The notes: generated from the sequence alone by a model not told the origin. 64,000 bases of DNA from an uncultured Rhodospirillaceae bacterium (GCA_945952105.1 CAMFGZ010000019.1:52179-116178), one strand, 5' to 3'; numbered from the stretch's first letter, positions 29,444 through 39,529 are shown. Translations and numbers: made by a program.

Positions 29444-30784
29444 ATGGAAATGCTCAGCAAGGCGGACAACGAGTTCCTGACCCGTGCCGGCAAGGGCACG
29501 CCGATGGGCGAGATGCTGCGGCGCTTCTGGATGCCGGCATTGCTTTCCGAGGAATTGCCCGAGCGCGACGGGCCGCCGAAGAAGATCCGGATCATGGGCG
29601 AGGATCTTCTGGCCTTCCGCCAGACCGACGGACGGGTCGGCATCGTCGAGCCTCACTGCCCGCATCGCGGCGCCAACCTCTATTACGGCCGCAACGAGAA
29701 TTGCGGGCTGCGCTGCTCCTTCCACGGCTGGAAGTTCGACGTCGACGGCAACTGCGTCGACCTGCCGACCTCGCCGCCGGAATCGGCCTACAAGGACACG
29801 ATCAAGCTCGTCGCCTACCCGACACGCGAATGGGCCGACATGATCTGGGTCTACATGGGTCCGCGCGAGACGATGCCCGAACTGCCGCAGCTCGAGCTGG
29901 GCCTCGTCCCTGCCGCTTCGCGTTTCGTCACCAAGAAGTGGCAGGACTGCAACTGGGTACAGAGCCTCGAAGGTGCGATCGACACGTCTCACTTCTCCTT
30001 CCTGCACAAGGTGCTGGCGACCGATGACGATGCTGCTCGCCGCGCGATGAGCCGGGCCGCGCTCAGTGACCAGGCCAAGCCGGACGACCGCGTCCGCTGG
30101 GTGCAGAACGATCCGCGGCCGCGCTTCAGCGTGCTGGGCCACGACACCGGCCTCGTGATCGGCGGCGGCCGCAAGACCGACGGGCCCGAGCTTTACTGGC
30201 GCATCGCCCAGTTCCTGATGCCCAGCCACGCCTACACGCCCGCCGCCTTTCCCGGCGAAATCTATTACGGGCAGACCTGGGTGCCGGTGGATGACGTGAA
30301 CTGCTGGATCTACACCTACTGCTGGCAACCCGACCGGCCGCTCAGCAACTCCGAGCGCGCCAAGTATCGAGGCGGCTTCAACGTCCACTCCGAGGTCGAT
30401 GCGGACTACAGGCCGTTGCGCAACAAGGACAACGACTACCTGCGCGATCGCAGCGTGCAGCTCACCGAGAACTTCACCGGCATCACAGGCGTCTCCGAAC
30501 AGGACGCCGCCATCCAGGACAGCCAGGGGCCGATCCAGGACCGCACCAGGGAGCATCTCGGCCCGACCGACATCGGCATCGTCGAGTTCCGCAAGCTGGT
30601 GATGGGCACGGCGCGCCGCCTCTCTGCGGGCGAGCCACCGGCCGCTGCCCACAAGGCCAACCGCTACGCCGTGCGCTCGGGTGGCTGGATCGCGACGCCG
30701 GACAAGGACCTCGCCACGGTAATGGCCGAGCGTTTTGGCCACGATCGCGGCTACATCGGCAACCAGTACGGATTGGGTGATTGA
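29444..30784 (+). CDS. Rieske 2Fe-2S aromatic ring-hydroxylating oxygenase, alpha subunit (phthalate 4,5-dioxygenase-like), copy 1
   Basis: Rieske CPHRGANLYYGRNENCGLRCSFHGWKFD; mononuclear-iron region EGAIDTSHFSFLH. Confidence 0.94.
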   Translation: MEMLSKADNEFLTRAGKGTPMGEMLRRFWMPALLSEELPERDGPPKKIRIMGEDLLAFRQTDGRVGIVEPHCPHRGANLYYGRNENCGLRCSFHGWKFDVDGNCVDLPTSPPESAYKDTIKLVAYPTREWADMIWVYMGPRETMPELPQLELGLVPAASRFVTKKWQDCNWVQSLEGAIDTSHFSFLHKVLATDDDAARRAMSRAALSDQAKPDDRVRWVQNDPRPRFSVLGHDTGLVIGGGRKTDGPELYWRIAQFLMPSHAYTPAAFPGEIYYGQTWVPVDDVNCWIYTYCWQPDRPLSNSERAKYRGGFNVHSEVDADYRPLRNKDNDYLRDRSVQLTENFTGITGVSEQDAAIQDSQGPIQDRTREHLGPTDIGIVEFRKLVMGTARRLSAGEPPAAAHKANRYAVRSGGWIATPDKDLATVMAERFGHDRGYIGNQYGLGD

Positions 30785-32121
30785 TGCTCTCGCCTGCCGA
30801 CAACGAATTCCTGACCAGGGGTGGACCCGGCACGCCGATGGGCGACCTGATGCGTCGCTTCTGGATGCCCGCGCTTCTCTCGGAAGAGCTGCCCGAGCGC
30901 GACGGGCCGCCGAAGAAGATCCGCATCCTCGGCGAGGACCTCCTCGCCTTTCGTCAGACCGACGGACGGGTCGGAATCGTCGAGCCGCACTGCCCGCATC
31001 GTGGCGCCAACCTCTATTTCGGTCGCAACGAAGACTGCGGCCTGCGCTGCGCCTTTCACGGCTGGAAGTTCGACATCGACGGCAACTGCGTCGACCTGCC
31101 GACGTCGCCGCCGGAGTCCACCTACAAGGACACGATCAAGCTCCTGTCCTACCCGGCGCGCGAATGGGCCGACATGGTCTGGGTCTACATGGGACCGCGC
31201 GAACACATGCCGGAGTTGCCGCAGCTCGAACTCGGGCTCGTTCCCGCCGGGCATCGCTTCGTCTCGAAGAAGTGGCAGGACTGCAACTGGGTGCAGAGTC
31301 TAGAGGGAGCGATCGACACCGCGCACTTCTCCTTCCTCCATGCCATTCCGACCAAGGACGAGGCGACGCGGCTCGACATCCTGCGCAAGACCTCGGCGAT
31401 CGGTCAGGAAGGCGGCCTCGCCGACCGCAGCCGCTGGGTGACCGACGATCCGCGACCGAAGTTCAGGATCCGGAGCCACGAGGCCGGGTTGGTCATCGCC
31501 GCCGGCCGCAAGACCGACACGACCGATCTCTACTGGCGCATCGCGCAGTATCTCGCTCCCAATCATGCGCTGGTGCCGGTTGCCTTCCCCGGCGAGGTCT
31601 ATCACGGGCAGACCTGGGTGCCGGTCGATGACACGAGCTGCTGGATCTACACCTACAGCTGGGTGCCCGACCGGCCGCTGACCAACACCGAGCGCGCCAA
31701 GTACGCATCGGGCCTCAGCCTCCATGCCGAGATCGACGAGCACTATGTCCCGAAGCGCAACCTGCGGAACGACTACATGATCGACCGCGAGCTGCAGAAG
31801 ACGCTGAGCTACACCGGCATCAGCGGCGTGTCGGATCAGGACGCCGCGATCCAGGACAGCCAGGGGCCGATCCAGGACCGCACCCGGGAGCATCTCGGCC
31901 CGACCGATGTCGGCATCGCCGAGTTCCGCAAGCTGGTGGTCGCCGCCGCCCGCGCGCTGCAGCAGGGCGAACCGCCGCGCGCGGCGGCCGCTTCGGCGCG
32001 CTACGCGGTCCGGGCCGGCGGCTGGATCGCCGGTCCCGAAAAGGACCTCACGACCGTGATGACCGAACGCTTCGGTCACAAGAACGGCTATGTCGGGTAC
32101 GAATACGGGCTCCCGGAATAG
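30784..32121 (+). CDS. Rieske 2Fe-2S aromatic ring-hydroxylating oxygenase, alpha subunit, copy 2
   Basis: CPHRGANLYFGRNEDCGLRCAFHGWKFD; EGAIDTAHFSFLH; near-colinear with copy 1; TGATG overlap. Confidence 0.94.
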   Translation: MLSPADNEFLTRGGPGTPMGDLMRRFWMPALLSEELPERDGPPKKIRILGEDLLAFRQTDGRVGIVEPHCPHRGANLYFGRNEDCGLRCAFHGWKFDIDGNCVDLPTSPPESTYKDTIKLLSYPAREWADMVWVYMGPREHMPELPQLELGLVPAGHRFVSKKWQDCNWVQSLEGAIDTAHFSFLHAIPTKDEATRLDILRKTSAIGQEGGLADRSRWVTDDPRPKFRIRSHEAGLVIAAGRKTDTTDLYWRIAQYLAPNHALVPVAFPGEVYHGQTWVPVDDTSCWIYTYSWVPDRPLTNTERAKYASGLSLHAEIDEHYVPKRNLRNDYMIDRELQKTLSYTGISGVSDQDAAIQDSQGPIQDRTREHLGPTDVGIAEFRKLVVAAARALQQGEPPRAAAASARYAVRAGGWIAGPEKDLTTVMTERFGHKNGYVGYEYGLPE

Positions 32122-32188
32122 AAGGTTAGACCGCCACGGGACGCTGCATTATCGTCCGCACCGTCACGGGTTTTGGGGAGATTGCGAG

Positions 32189-32797
32189 ATGACCATCAAG
32201 ATTTACGGACCGACGGCTTCGCGCGCGGCGCGTGCCCTCTGGATCGTGCATGAGCTCGGCATTCCGTACGAGCACATCGCGGTCGAGATGAAGGACCTGA
32301 AGAATCCCGACTATCTCAAGGTCAACCCGAACGGCAAGGTGCCGGCGCTGGTCGATGGCGACTTCAAGCTCTTCGAGTCGATGGCGATCAACCTCTATCT
32401 CGCGGCCAAGCACGGCAAGGACGGCTTCATGCCGGTGAGCGCGGAGGATCAGGCGCTGTGCAACCAGTGGAGCTTCTGGGGCATGACCGAGATCGAAAAG
32501 CCGCTGCTCACGATCCTGATCGACATGTTCATGACCGCGCCGGACAAGCGCAAGCCGGAGGCCGTCGCCGAGGCACAGAAGATGCTGCCCAAGCCGCTGG
32601 CCGTGCTGAACGGCGCGCTCGAGGGCCGCGACTACCTGCTGGGTTCGACCTTCACCGTGGCCGACCTCAACCTCGCCTCGATCCTGAGCTGGGCCAAGCC
32701 GATCAAGTTTGACTTCGCGCCCTTCCCCAACGTGAACGCCTGGCTCGACCGCTGCCTGTCGCGGCCGGCCTTCAAGGCGGCACGCGGCGCCAAGTAG
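32189..32797 (+). CDS. Glutathione S-transferase family protein
   Basis: KIYGPTASRAARALWIVHELGIPYE..NPNGKVPALVDGDFKLFESMAINLYLA. Confidence 0.94.
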   Translation: MTIKIYGPTASRAARALWIVHELGIPYEHIAVEMKDLKNPDYLKVNPNGKVPALVDGDFKLFESMAINLYLAAKHGKDGFMPVSAEDQALCNQWSFWGMTEIEKPLLTILIDMFMTAPDKRKPEAVAEAQKMLPKPLAVLNGALEGRDYLLGSTFTVADLNLASILSWAKPIKFDFAPFPNVNAWLDRCLSRPAFKAARGAK

Positions 32798-32812
32798 ACC
32801 GCGAAGTAGCGC

Positions 32813-34090
32813 CTACTCCGCCGGCGCGGCCTGCGGTACCGGCAATGAAGCATCGCGCTCGTTGCCGGGAAGCAGCAACGCCACGATCGTGATCACGACC
32901 GAGATGGCGGCGAGGCCGAGGAACAGCAGTTCGAGGCTTCCCGTCGTCTCGCGCACCCAGGCGATCAGCAGGATCGCCAGCGGCCCCGCTCCGAAGGCCA
33001 CGACGAACTTCGCGCCGAAACCGAGCCCGTGATAGCGGCTGGGCGTGTAGCGCGCGATCAGGATGTTCTCGATCGGGCCCGCCGCCGAACTCAGCACCGC
33101 CGAGCCGATGGCGCCCAGCAGCGCGACGTAGCCATTGCCCATGGCCAGCGCCAGCATCGCCACCACCTGCAATGCCGAGGCGACGACATACGTGGCCTTC
33201 AGCGGATAGCGATCGATGATGCGCCGGCCCATCGCATACTGCGCCACACCGGAGACGACGTAGATCATCGAGGTGGCCAGGCCGACCCACAGCACGATCT
33301 GGGTGGCGACGCCCCAGGAGGCGAGCCCGTCGCGCAGCGCCGAGATTTCCGGCGCGAGCTTGACCTCGAATACCATGGCGGCGCCGAACATCACCGCCTG
33401 CCAGATCACGCCCTCCAGCGCCATGGTGACGGACAGCACCGAGAAGACGCGCCAGAAGTCGCGGCGGCCGACCTGCGTGCCCCTGGCCTGCGGCATCGCC
33501 CTGTCGCCCACCTTGCCCTGGCGGATCTGCACCAAGAGGACCGCGCCGACGACGAGGCAGACGATGCCGGGAACAATGAACGCCGCCCGCCACGAGGCGA
33601 GCGTGATCAGCACGCCGGGCACGATGCCATAGAGCGCGAGGCCCGCGCTTCCCCACAGCCCGTTCACCCCCATCGCATGGCCCTGTTCCTTGGCCGTCCG
33701 GATCACCCAGCCGATGCCGACCGAATGGTAGAAGGCGCCGAACGCGCCGATGCCGCAGAGTGCGAGCGACAGAGCGAGCGTGTCGCCGGTCGGCACCAGC
33801 CCGCAGGCGATCGACGACAGGCCGAGGCCGAAAAACATCACGACCATCATGGCCGGCGCGCCGAACTTGTCCGACGCCCAGCCGGCCGGCAGCGACACCA
33901 CGCCCAGCAGGATCGTGGCCGGCGCGTAGAGGCGCAGCAGGTCCTCGGCCGGCAGCTTCCAGGAAATCGCGAGGGTCAGCACGATCACGGCGTAGAACGC
34001 CGTCATCATGTGCATCAGCGCGTGGCCGATCGAGGAAAAAAGCAGGACGCGCTGGCCGGAATCGATCATGGCGCCTGTATCGTTTGTCAC
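32813..34090 (-). CDS. MFS transporter
   Basis: 12-TM pattern; [24 protein letters not shown]. Confidence 0.9.
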   Translation of the reverse strand: MTNDTGAMIDSGQRVLLFSSIGHALMHMMTAFYAVIVLTLAISWKLPAEDLLRLYAPATILLGVVSLPAGWASDKFGAPAMMVVMFFGLGLSSIACGLVPTGDTLALSLALCGIGAFGAFYHSVGIGWVIRTAKEQGHAMGVNGLWGSAGLALYGIVPGVLITLASWRAAFIVPGIVCLVVGAVLLVQIRQGKVGDRAMPQARGTQVGRRDFWRVFSVLSVTMALEGVIWQAVMFGAAMVFEVKLAPEISALRDGLASWGVATQIVLWVGLATSMIYVVSGVAQYAMGRRIIDRYPLKATYVVASALQVVAMLALAMGNGYVALLGAIGSAVLSSAAGPIENILIARYTPSRYHGLGFGAKFVVAFGAGPLAILLIAWVRETTGSLELLFLGLAAISVVITIVALLLPGNERDASLPVPQAAPAE

Positions 34091-34177
34091 CGGACCTCGT
34101 GCAAGCCGGCTTGCGGCAACGCTGCCATTCGCGCTAAAGCCCCCGTGCCGCGGGCCGGACCGGCCGGCGGCACCGGT

Positions 34178-34254
34178 CGGGGCGTAGCGCAGCCTGGTAG
34201 CGCATCAGTCTGGGGGACTGGGGGTCGCAGGTTCAAATCCTGTCGCCCCGACCA
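34178..34254 (+). tRNA. tRNA-Pro (anticodon GGG), CCA encoded
   Basis: CGGGGCG acceptor, anticodon arm TCAGT-CTGGGGG-ACTGG, T-arm GTTCAAATC, 3' CGCCCCGACCA. Confidence 0.95.
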
Positions 34255-35239
34255 ATTAAATCAGCGTTTTCCGTGTTTGTGCCCTCGGGTTTTCCCTCTG
34301 CGGGGTCACGAACCGCGTCCGCAGCCGGAAGCTATCGGTGGCGTCGAAGGGGGAAACATGGTCGGGTGGCGACACTGTGCTGAGGTGGTCTTTTTCGTCT
34401 TCATCGTGGCAGTCGCAGTCACAGCATTCGCGCTTGTGATTGCAGCTATCGTGAAAGCGTGGCGCATTGCGAAGCCGCTACGCCATCCGCCCTCGCGGCC
34501 CCAGATTGCCAGCGCTGAGCCGGTTTCTGAAGAGCGGAAGAAGCAACTTGCCGATCACTGGAAGGGGTGGCGCGAACGCTACTCTGGATACGCGACCGAA
34601 TACAACCAGCTCGTCAATCCGCTACGAAAGGACGGGATAGATATCATCAAGGAGTCTGCCAATTGGGGACGGCTGGCCATACAGTACGCTTTGATCGTGA
34701 ATGGCGGTGCGTTAGCCGCGCTGCCGTATCTTTTGAGCAACACGACGCGTCTGGTTTTGCCAGTTGGGGATGCTATTTGGTCCGCTGTCTGGTTCACAGC
34801 TGGCCTCTTTTCCGCAGCGATATGTTGCTTGGTCGCCTATCTGGATTTCCAAGTAACGGCAGCGATTTATGGGGCGGATCAGGGTGTCGAGATCGAGATG
34901 CTGCGGCAGCGGCACTTCGAAACGACCAACGTGATCGAGCCCGAACCTCGAATCGCCATGCGCTTGGCACTATTTGCGGTGACGATTCGCACGGGTTTAG
35001 CCGGCATTACGTTTGGTATCATCGCTTGGTTTGCATTTGCTTGGGGCGCCATCCGGCTCATCAATTCGTTAGCATCCTAGTCCGGATGTGCCGCTAGCGT
35101 GACCTGCACACCAAGAGGCCTACGGTCGACCACGTCGACGTGAGCCTCACGGCCCGTGGCCGGCGGGCAAGACTCCGGCTAGACAGCAACCGGCGCTGGG
35201 ACGTGAGACCGACCAGCTATCGCTCCGACCATTTAAATC
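34243..35239. mobile_element. Putative ~1 kb islet at the tRNA-Pro 3' end, bounded by imperfect att-like direct repeats
   Basis: TCGCCCCGACCAATTAAATC (34243-34262) versus TCGCTCCGACCATTTAAATC (35220-35239), 18/20 identical; one ORF between. Confidence 0.45.
34359..35080 (+). CDS. Membrane protein of unknown function
   Basis: MVGWRHCAEVVFFVFIVAVAVTAFALVIAAIVKAW..., several predicted TM segments; less GC-rich than flanks; internal start of ORF 33029-35080. Confidence 0.65.
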
Positions 35240-35274
35240 CCGTGAAACATTGAAGTTTAGCCCGAAGCCGATGC

Positions 35275-37146
35275 CTACCTGCATGCGAGCGGGCCCGTGC
35301 CCTTCGTCCGCCACTCCTTCACACAGTCGCTGTCGTCCTTCATCACGATCGGGATGAAATAGAGCGAGACCTGCCCCGTGATGAGCTGCTGCTGGTTGAT
35401 CCAGGTGCCCGGCGCCGGCACGCGCGTGCGGTAGCGGACGGCGTCCTCGCCCGCCTGTGCGGTCAGGGTCGGAGTTTCGACGATCGGCTCCGGCCCGTAG
35501 ATCGCTGCAGCCGTCGCCGTCCCCGCACGACGTCCGCCGCTCACCAGCCAGAGCTGGTTCTGCTTGGCCGAGGCGTAGGGGAAGAAGTCGGCGCGGCCGG
35601 TCGGCGGGTTGCTCACGGCGTAGAGCTTGGCATCGACCTGCACCTTGAGCGCGTCCGGCAGACCCGCCGGCGCGGCCAGGATGTCGGTTCGCAGGGCGCC
35701 GTAGAGGCCGCCCAGTTCGGGAACGCGCAGTTCCTCGGCCAGGGCGAGGCCCACTCGGCCGAGCGGCGTGTCGATCACGACCGGCGCGTCGCCGGCACTC
35801 GCCCAGGCCGCGGTCGACGCGGCGAGATGCGTCGCGCGATATCGGCCAAGCACGGTACCCTCGGGACCGGCCAGAGCCACCGTGTGGTAGACCTTGTCGC
35901 CGTCCCGCTCCGGATAACTTCCGACGACATAGCCGGCGCCTGCCTTTGCCGCCGCACCGAGCGCCTTCTCGAAGTCACCGCCGCGCGCCTCGGCGCGGTT
36001 CTTGATCTCCGCCGCTGCGATCCCCGAAGGAAGCCCCGACAGTTCCGGCAGGACGAGGAGTTCGCCGGCGCCCGGACGGACCTGGGCGAGCAGCGAGGGT
36101 CCCTCCGGCCACTGCGCCGCCGCCAAGGAGACCGACCGCGCAGTTGCCGTTGCGTTGGCATCGGTCGGGCTGCGATGCAACGCGAGGACCGGCGAATAGA
36201 GCTCGGGCCGACGGCGCGCGAGAACCGACGTGCGTTCGGCATCCGCATCGGCGGGCGCGATCGTCGTCGCATAAACACCCGCAAGGCCCGGCGGCAGGTT
36301 TTCCGGCGGCACCACCGGCGCCTGCACCAGCTTCTCGCCCTTGGGCGACCAGATACTGGAGCCGCCATTGTAGTAGAGCTTGCCACCGGTGATCGGGTTG
36401 GTCTCCACGCCGGTGCGCGTGGCGCCCACGACCCAGACGCCATTCTGCGCACTCATGTACTGCACGTTCGAGACCGTGGAATGGTTGCCGGTCGCTTCGG
36501 CCGCCGGCGTACCGGGCATCACGCGGTCCGACACCGAATGCCAGCCGATGATCTGGGCGCCGCGCAGGGCCGCGAGGCGCGCGTATTGCCAGTACGTGTC
36601 GTCGTAGCAGATCAGCAGCGCGATGCGGCCGAGCGGTGTGTCGAAGACCTCGACCCCCGTGGTGCCGGGCGCAAAAACCTTCTGGTCCTGCGGGTTGAGG
36701 CCGTTCTTGCGATACTTCCCGATGATGCCGTTGGGGCCCATCAGCACGGCGGTGTTGTAGACGAGGCCGGTCGCAGCATCGCGTTCGGCGATACCCACGC
36801 TCATGTGCATGCCGGTGCGTTGCAGGATCGGCAGTATGGCCGCCGTCGCCTTGCCGGGAATCGTGTCGACGAACGGGGCAAGCTGTCGCGAATCGCTGAA
36901 CAGGTAGCCGCTCACCGCCGTCTCGGGGAAGACGGCGTATTCGACGCCCTGCTTGGCCACTTCCTCCGCCGCCTTGGCAAGACGGGAGACGTTGCCGTCG
37001 AGGTCGCCCCAGGCCGGAACGAAGTCGACGGCCGCGACCTTCACCTGCTTCTTTGCGCCAGCGGTTTGCGCATCGGCCAGCGGGATCGATGCCATCAGGG
37101 CCAGAGCACTGACCAATCCCATCGACACCATGGACTTGAACGACAT
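35275..37146 (-). CDS. Exported carbon-nitrogen hydrolase with two nitrilase-like domains (second degenerate)
   Basis: Signal peptide; domain 1 FPETAVSGY / KYRKNGLNPQD / LLICYDDTYW; domain 2 LPELSGLP / RYRATHL / LALAEELRVPE. Confidence 0.9.
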   Translation of the reverse strand: MSFKSMVSMGLVSALALMASIPLADAQTAGAKKQVKVAAVDFVPAWGDLDGNVSRLAKAAEEVAKQGVEYAVFPETAVSGYLFSDSRQLAPFVDTIPGKATAAILPILQRTGMHMSVGIAERDAATGLVYNTAVLMGPNGIIGKYRKNGLNPQDQKVFAPGTTGVEVFDTPLGRIALLICYDDTYWQYARLAALRGAQIIGWHSVSDRVMPGTPAAEATGNHSTVSNVQYMSAQNGVWVVGATRTGVETNPITGGKLYYNGGSSIWSPKGEKLVQAPVVPPENLPPGLAGVYATTIAPADADAERTSVLARRRPELYSPVLALHRSPTDANATATARSVSLAAAQWPEGPSLLAQVRPGAGELLVLPELSGLPSGIAAAEIKNRAEARGGDFEKALGAAAKAGAGYVVGSYPERDGDKVYHTVALAGPEGTVLGRYRATHLAASTAAWASAGDAPVVIDTPLGRVGLALAEELRVPELGGLYGALRTDILAAPAGLPDALKVQVDAKLYAVSNPPTGRADFFPYASAKQNQLWLVSGGRRAGTATAAAIYGPEPIVETPTLTAQAGEDAVRYRTRVPAPGTWINQQQLITGQVSLYFIPIVMKDDSDCVKEWRTKGTGPLACR

Positions 37147-37295
37147 GACGCCACTCTCCCTAGATCACATGAAACTTGCTGCTTCACGGCTGCAATTAAC
37201 ACCCTATTCGCGTGCATGCGCGCATAACAGATGGAAGATGCAAGCCTTCTCCGGCGTGGCCTGTAGATTGTGCCCGCTTGAAGCCTCCCGAGCCG

Positions 37296-38519
37296 ATGAA
37301 CTGGAAAGCCATGAACACACGCCGGGCCCTCGCCTTCATCTTCTGCACGGTGTCTCTCGACGTGCTGGCGCTCGGTGTGATGATCCCGGTGCTTCCGACG
37401 ATCGTGCTGGGTTTCATGGGCGGCGATACTGGCGGCGCGGCCGAAATGTTCGGCATCTTCGCGACCGTCTGGGCCCTGATGCAGTTCCTCTGCTCGCCGC
37501 TACTCGGCGCACTGTCGGACCGTTACGGCCGCCGGCCGGTCATTTTGATCTCCTGCCTGGGGCTCGGTCTCGACTACATCTTCATGGCGCTGGCGCCGTC
37601 GCTTGCGCTTCTGCTGGTCGGCCGCGTGATCTCGGGCATCACCTCGGCCACGATCGGCACCTCCTTCGCCTACATCGCCGACGTGACGAAACCGGATGAG
37701 CGCGCCAAGGCCTTCGGCCTGGTCGGCGTGGCCTTCGGACTGGGCTTCGTGGTCGGCCCGGCGATCGGCGGCCTGCTGGGCAGCGTCGATCCGCGGCTGC
37801 CATTCTGGATCTCGGCGGCGGCCTGTCTCGCCAACGCGGCGTTCGGCTGGTTCGTGCTGCCGGAATCGCTGCCGCCGGACAAGCGCATGGCATTCGCCTG
37901 GAAGCGCGCCAACCCTGTGGGGTCGCTCCGGCTGCTGGCCTCGCACCGCCAGTTGCTTGGCCTTGCCGCGGTCGACTTCCTGGGCAACTTCGCCCACCAG
38001 GTCCTGCCGGCGGTCTTCGTGCTGTACGCCGGCCATCGCTACGGCTGGGGCGAGATGACCGTAGGGCTCACCTTGGCCTTCGTCGGCATCTGCACCGCCA
38101 TTGTGCAGGGACTTCTGCTCGGGCCGATCGTCGGCCGCATCGGTTCGCGGCGGGCTCTCATCGCCGGTCTGCTGGCCGGCGCGATCGGCATGTCGATCTA
38201 CGGGTTGGCCGAGACCGGCCCGTGGTTCTGGGCCGGCGTGCCGGTGATGGCGTTCTGGGGCCTCGCCGGTCCGGCGGTGCAGGACATGATGACCCGCAGG
38301 GTCAGTGGCTCCGAGCAAGGCCAACTCCAGGGCGCCAGCTCGGCCTCGCGCAGCATCGCGGGGCTGGTCTCGCCCGGCCTGTTTGCCGTGCTGTTCGCCT
38401 GGACCATCGACACGCTGCCGGGCGCAGCCTTCCTGCTTGCGGGCCTGTTGCTGCTCGCCGCGGCCGCCGTGGCGTGGATCGCTACGTCTCGGACGCGACC
38501 CGCCGTCCAAGCTCCGTGA
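37296..38519 (+). CDS. MFS transporter, TetA-like (DHA1) family
   Basis: SLDVLALGVMIPVLPTIV, GALSDRYGRRPVIL, ITSATIGTSFAYIADVTKPDERAKAFG. Confidence 0.92.
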   Translation: MNWKAMNTRRALAFIFCTVSLDVLALGVMIPVLPTIVLGFMGGDTGGAAEMFGIFATVWALMQFLCSPLLGALSDRYGRRPVILISCLGLGLDYIFMALAPSLALLLVGRVISGITSATIGTSFAYIADVTKPDERAKAFGLVGVAFGLGFVVGPAIGGLLGSVDPRLPFWISAAACLANAAFGWFVLPESLPPDKRMAFAWKRANPVGSLRLLASHRQLLGLAAVDFLGNFAHQVLPAVFVLYAGHRYGWGEMTVGLTLAFVGICTAIVQGLLLGPIVGRIGSRRALIAGLLAGAIGMSIYGLAETGPWFWAGVPVMAFWGLAGPAVQDMMTRRVSGSEQGQLQGASSASRSIAGLVSPGLFAVLFAWTIDTLPGAAFLLAGLLLLAAAAVAWIATSRTRPAVQAP

Positions 38520-38901
38520 GCTTGCAAACCATCCAGTCCGGCTTCAGCGGATTTTTGAACCAGGGCTTGGCCCAGCCTCTGTTGAGGCAAGCCTTGACAA
38601 TGGCAACATCAACGTCTTGCCCGTCAAGATCGAACAAGGGCAGCTTGCCGCCTGGCTGTGTCAGTCCGCGCCGAAGATAAAGCATCTCATGTAATGTGGG
38701 AGCTTTATCATCTAAGCCATTGTCATTAACAGAAGATATATCAAATGAACGCGCACGCAGGCGCGCGAAATCGCGATTAACCAGCACGGTTACGTCCCCC
38801 TTTGACGATACCGCAAAAGACCCCTCACCGGGCACGATACGCTCACCCGGCCAGAAACCAAATGAAATCAGAGGCTTGATACACTTTCTTACAAGGCCCA
38901 C
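38482..38901 (-). CDS. Hypothetical protein
   Basis: 139-aa ORF from GTG; overlaps MFS gene 3' end by 38 nt; locally AT-richer DNA. Confidence 0.45.
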   Translation of the reverse strand: MGLVRKCIKPLISFGFWPGERIVPGEGSFAVSSKGDVTVLVNRDFARLRARSFDISSVNDNGLDDKAPTLHEMLYLRRGLTQPGGKLPLFDLDGQDVDVAIVKACLNRGWAKPWFKNPLKPDWMVCKLTELGRRVASET

Positions 38902-38936
38902 CCGATCTGGTGGCCTTCGAGCGCGGCAACTGCAAG

Positions 38937-38966
38937 CCCTTGAGCCGCCCCCCGGCGGCTCAAGGG
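38937..38966 (-). terminator. Hairpin downstream of merR
   Basis: CCCTTGAGCCGCC-CCCC-GGCGGCTCAAGGG, 13-bp perfect stem just 3' of the merR stop. Confidence 0.55.
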
Positions 38967-38977
38967 GGCCGGGAAAG

Positions 38978-39508
38978 CTAGTGCTGCGCCTTCAGCGTGC
39001 TGCGCAACTGCGTCAGCGCCTGTTCGAGATCCTCGAGGACCGATTCGATCTCGCGACGCTTGTGGAGGTCGAGCACGGCCGCCCGCGGCGTGGTGGTCGA
39101 GGGCTGGGGGCCGGTGCGCGGCAGCGGCTGCCGGGCGGCTCCGCTCGCCATCGCCTCCGCGCGCGCCGAGACGATGCGCAGGCTTTCCAGCGCGCTCTCG
39201 GCCGCGATGTCGAGACGCTGCGCCGGCAGTCGGCCGCGGCCTTCCTTGAGAAGGCGCTGCACGCCCTTGATGGTGTAGCCGTCTTCATAGAGCAGCGTGC
39301 GAATGCGGCGCAGGAGATCGATATCCTCCGGCCTGTAATAGCGACGGCCGCCGCCCCGCTTCAGCGGGCGGACCTGGGTGAACTTGCTCTCCCAGAAACG
39401 CAGAACGTGCTGCGGCACGTCGAGCTCGGTGGCGACCTCGCTGATCGTCCGGAAAGCCTGCGCCGATTTCTCAACCCGCCTTTCGACGGTCTGAACCGAA
39501 ACGGCCAT
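38978..39508 (-). CDS. MerR family transcriptional regulator
   Basis: [52 protein letters not shown]; next to ihfA. Confidence 0.95.
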   Translation of the reverse strand: MAVSVQTVERRVEKSAQAFRTISEVATELDVPQHVLRFWESKFTQVRPLKRGGGRRYYRPEDIDLLRRIRTLLYEDGYTIKGVQRLLKEGRGRLPAQRLDIAAESALESLRIVSARAEAMASGAARQPLPRTGPQPSTTTPRAAVLDLHKRREIESVLEDLEQALTQLRSTLKAQH

Positions 39509-39529
39509 GTATTACCCCTCGTGTCCCCA

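Noticed and set aside
30735-31631. 298-aa plus-strand ORF overlapping the second Rieske gene
   Set aside because: Out-of-frame, Arg-rich translation; the overlapping frame encodes intact Rieske motifs.
35090-35239. Second tRNA or tRNA fragment at the downstream islet repeat
   Set aside because: Only the 3' terminal ~20 nt resemble tRNA-Pro; no T-loop GTTCAAATC or cloverleaf, so it is treated as an att-like repeat only.
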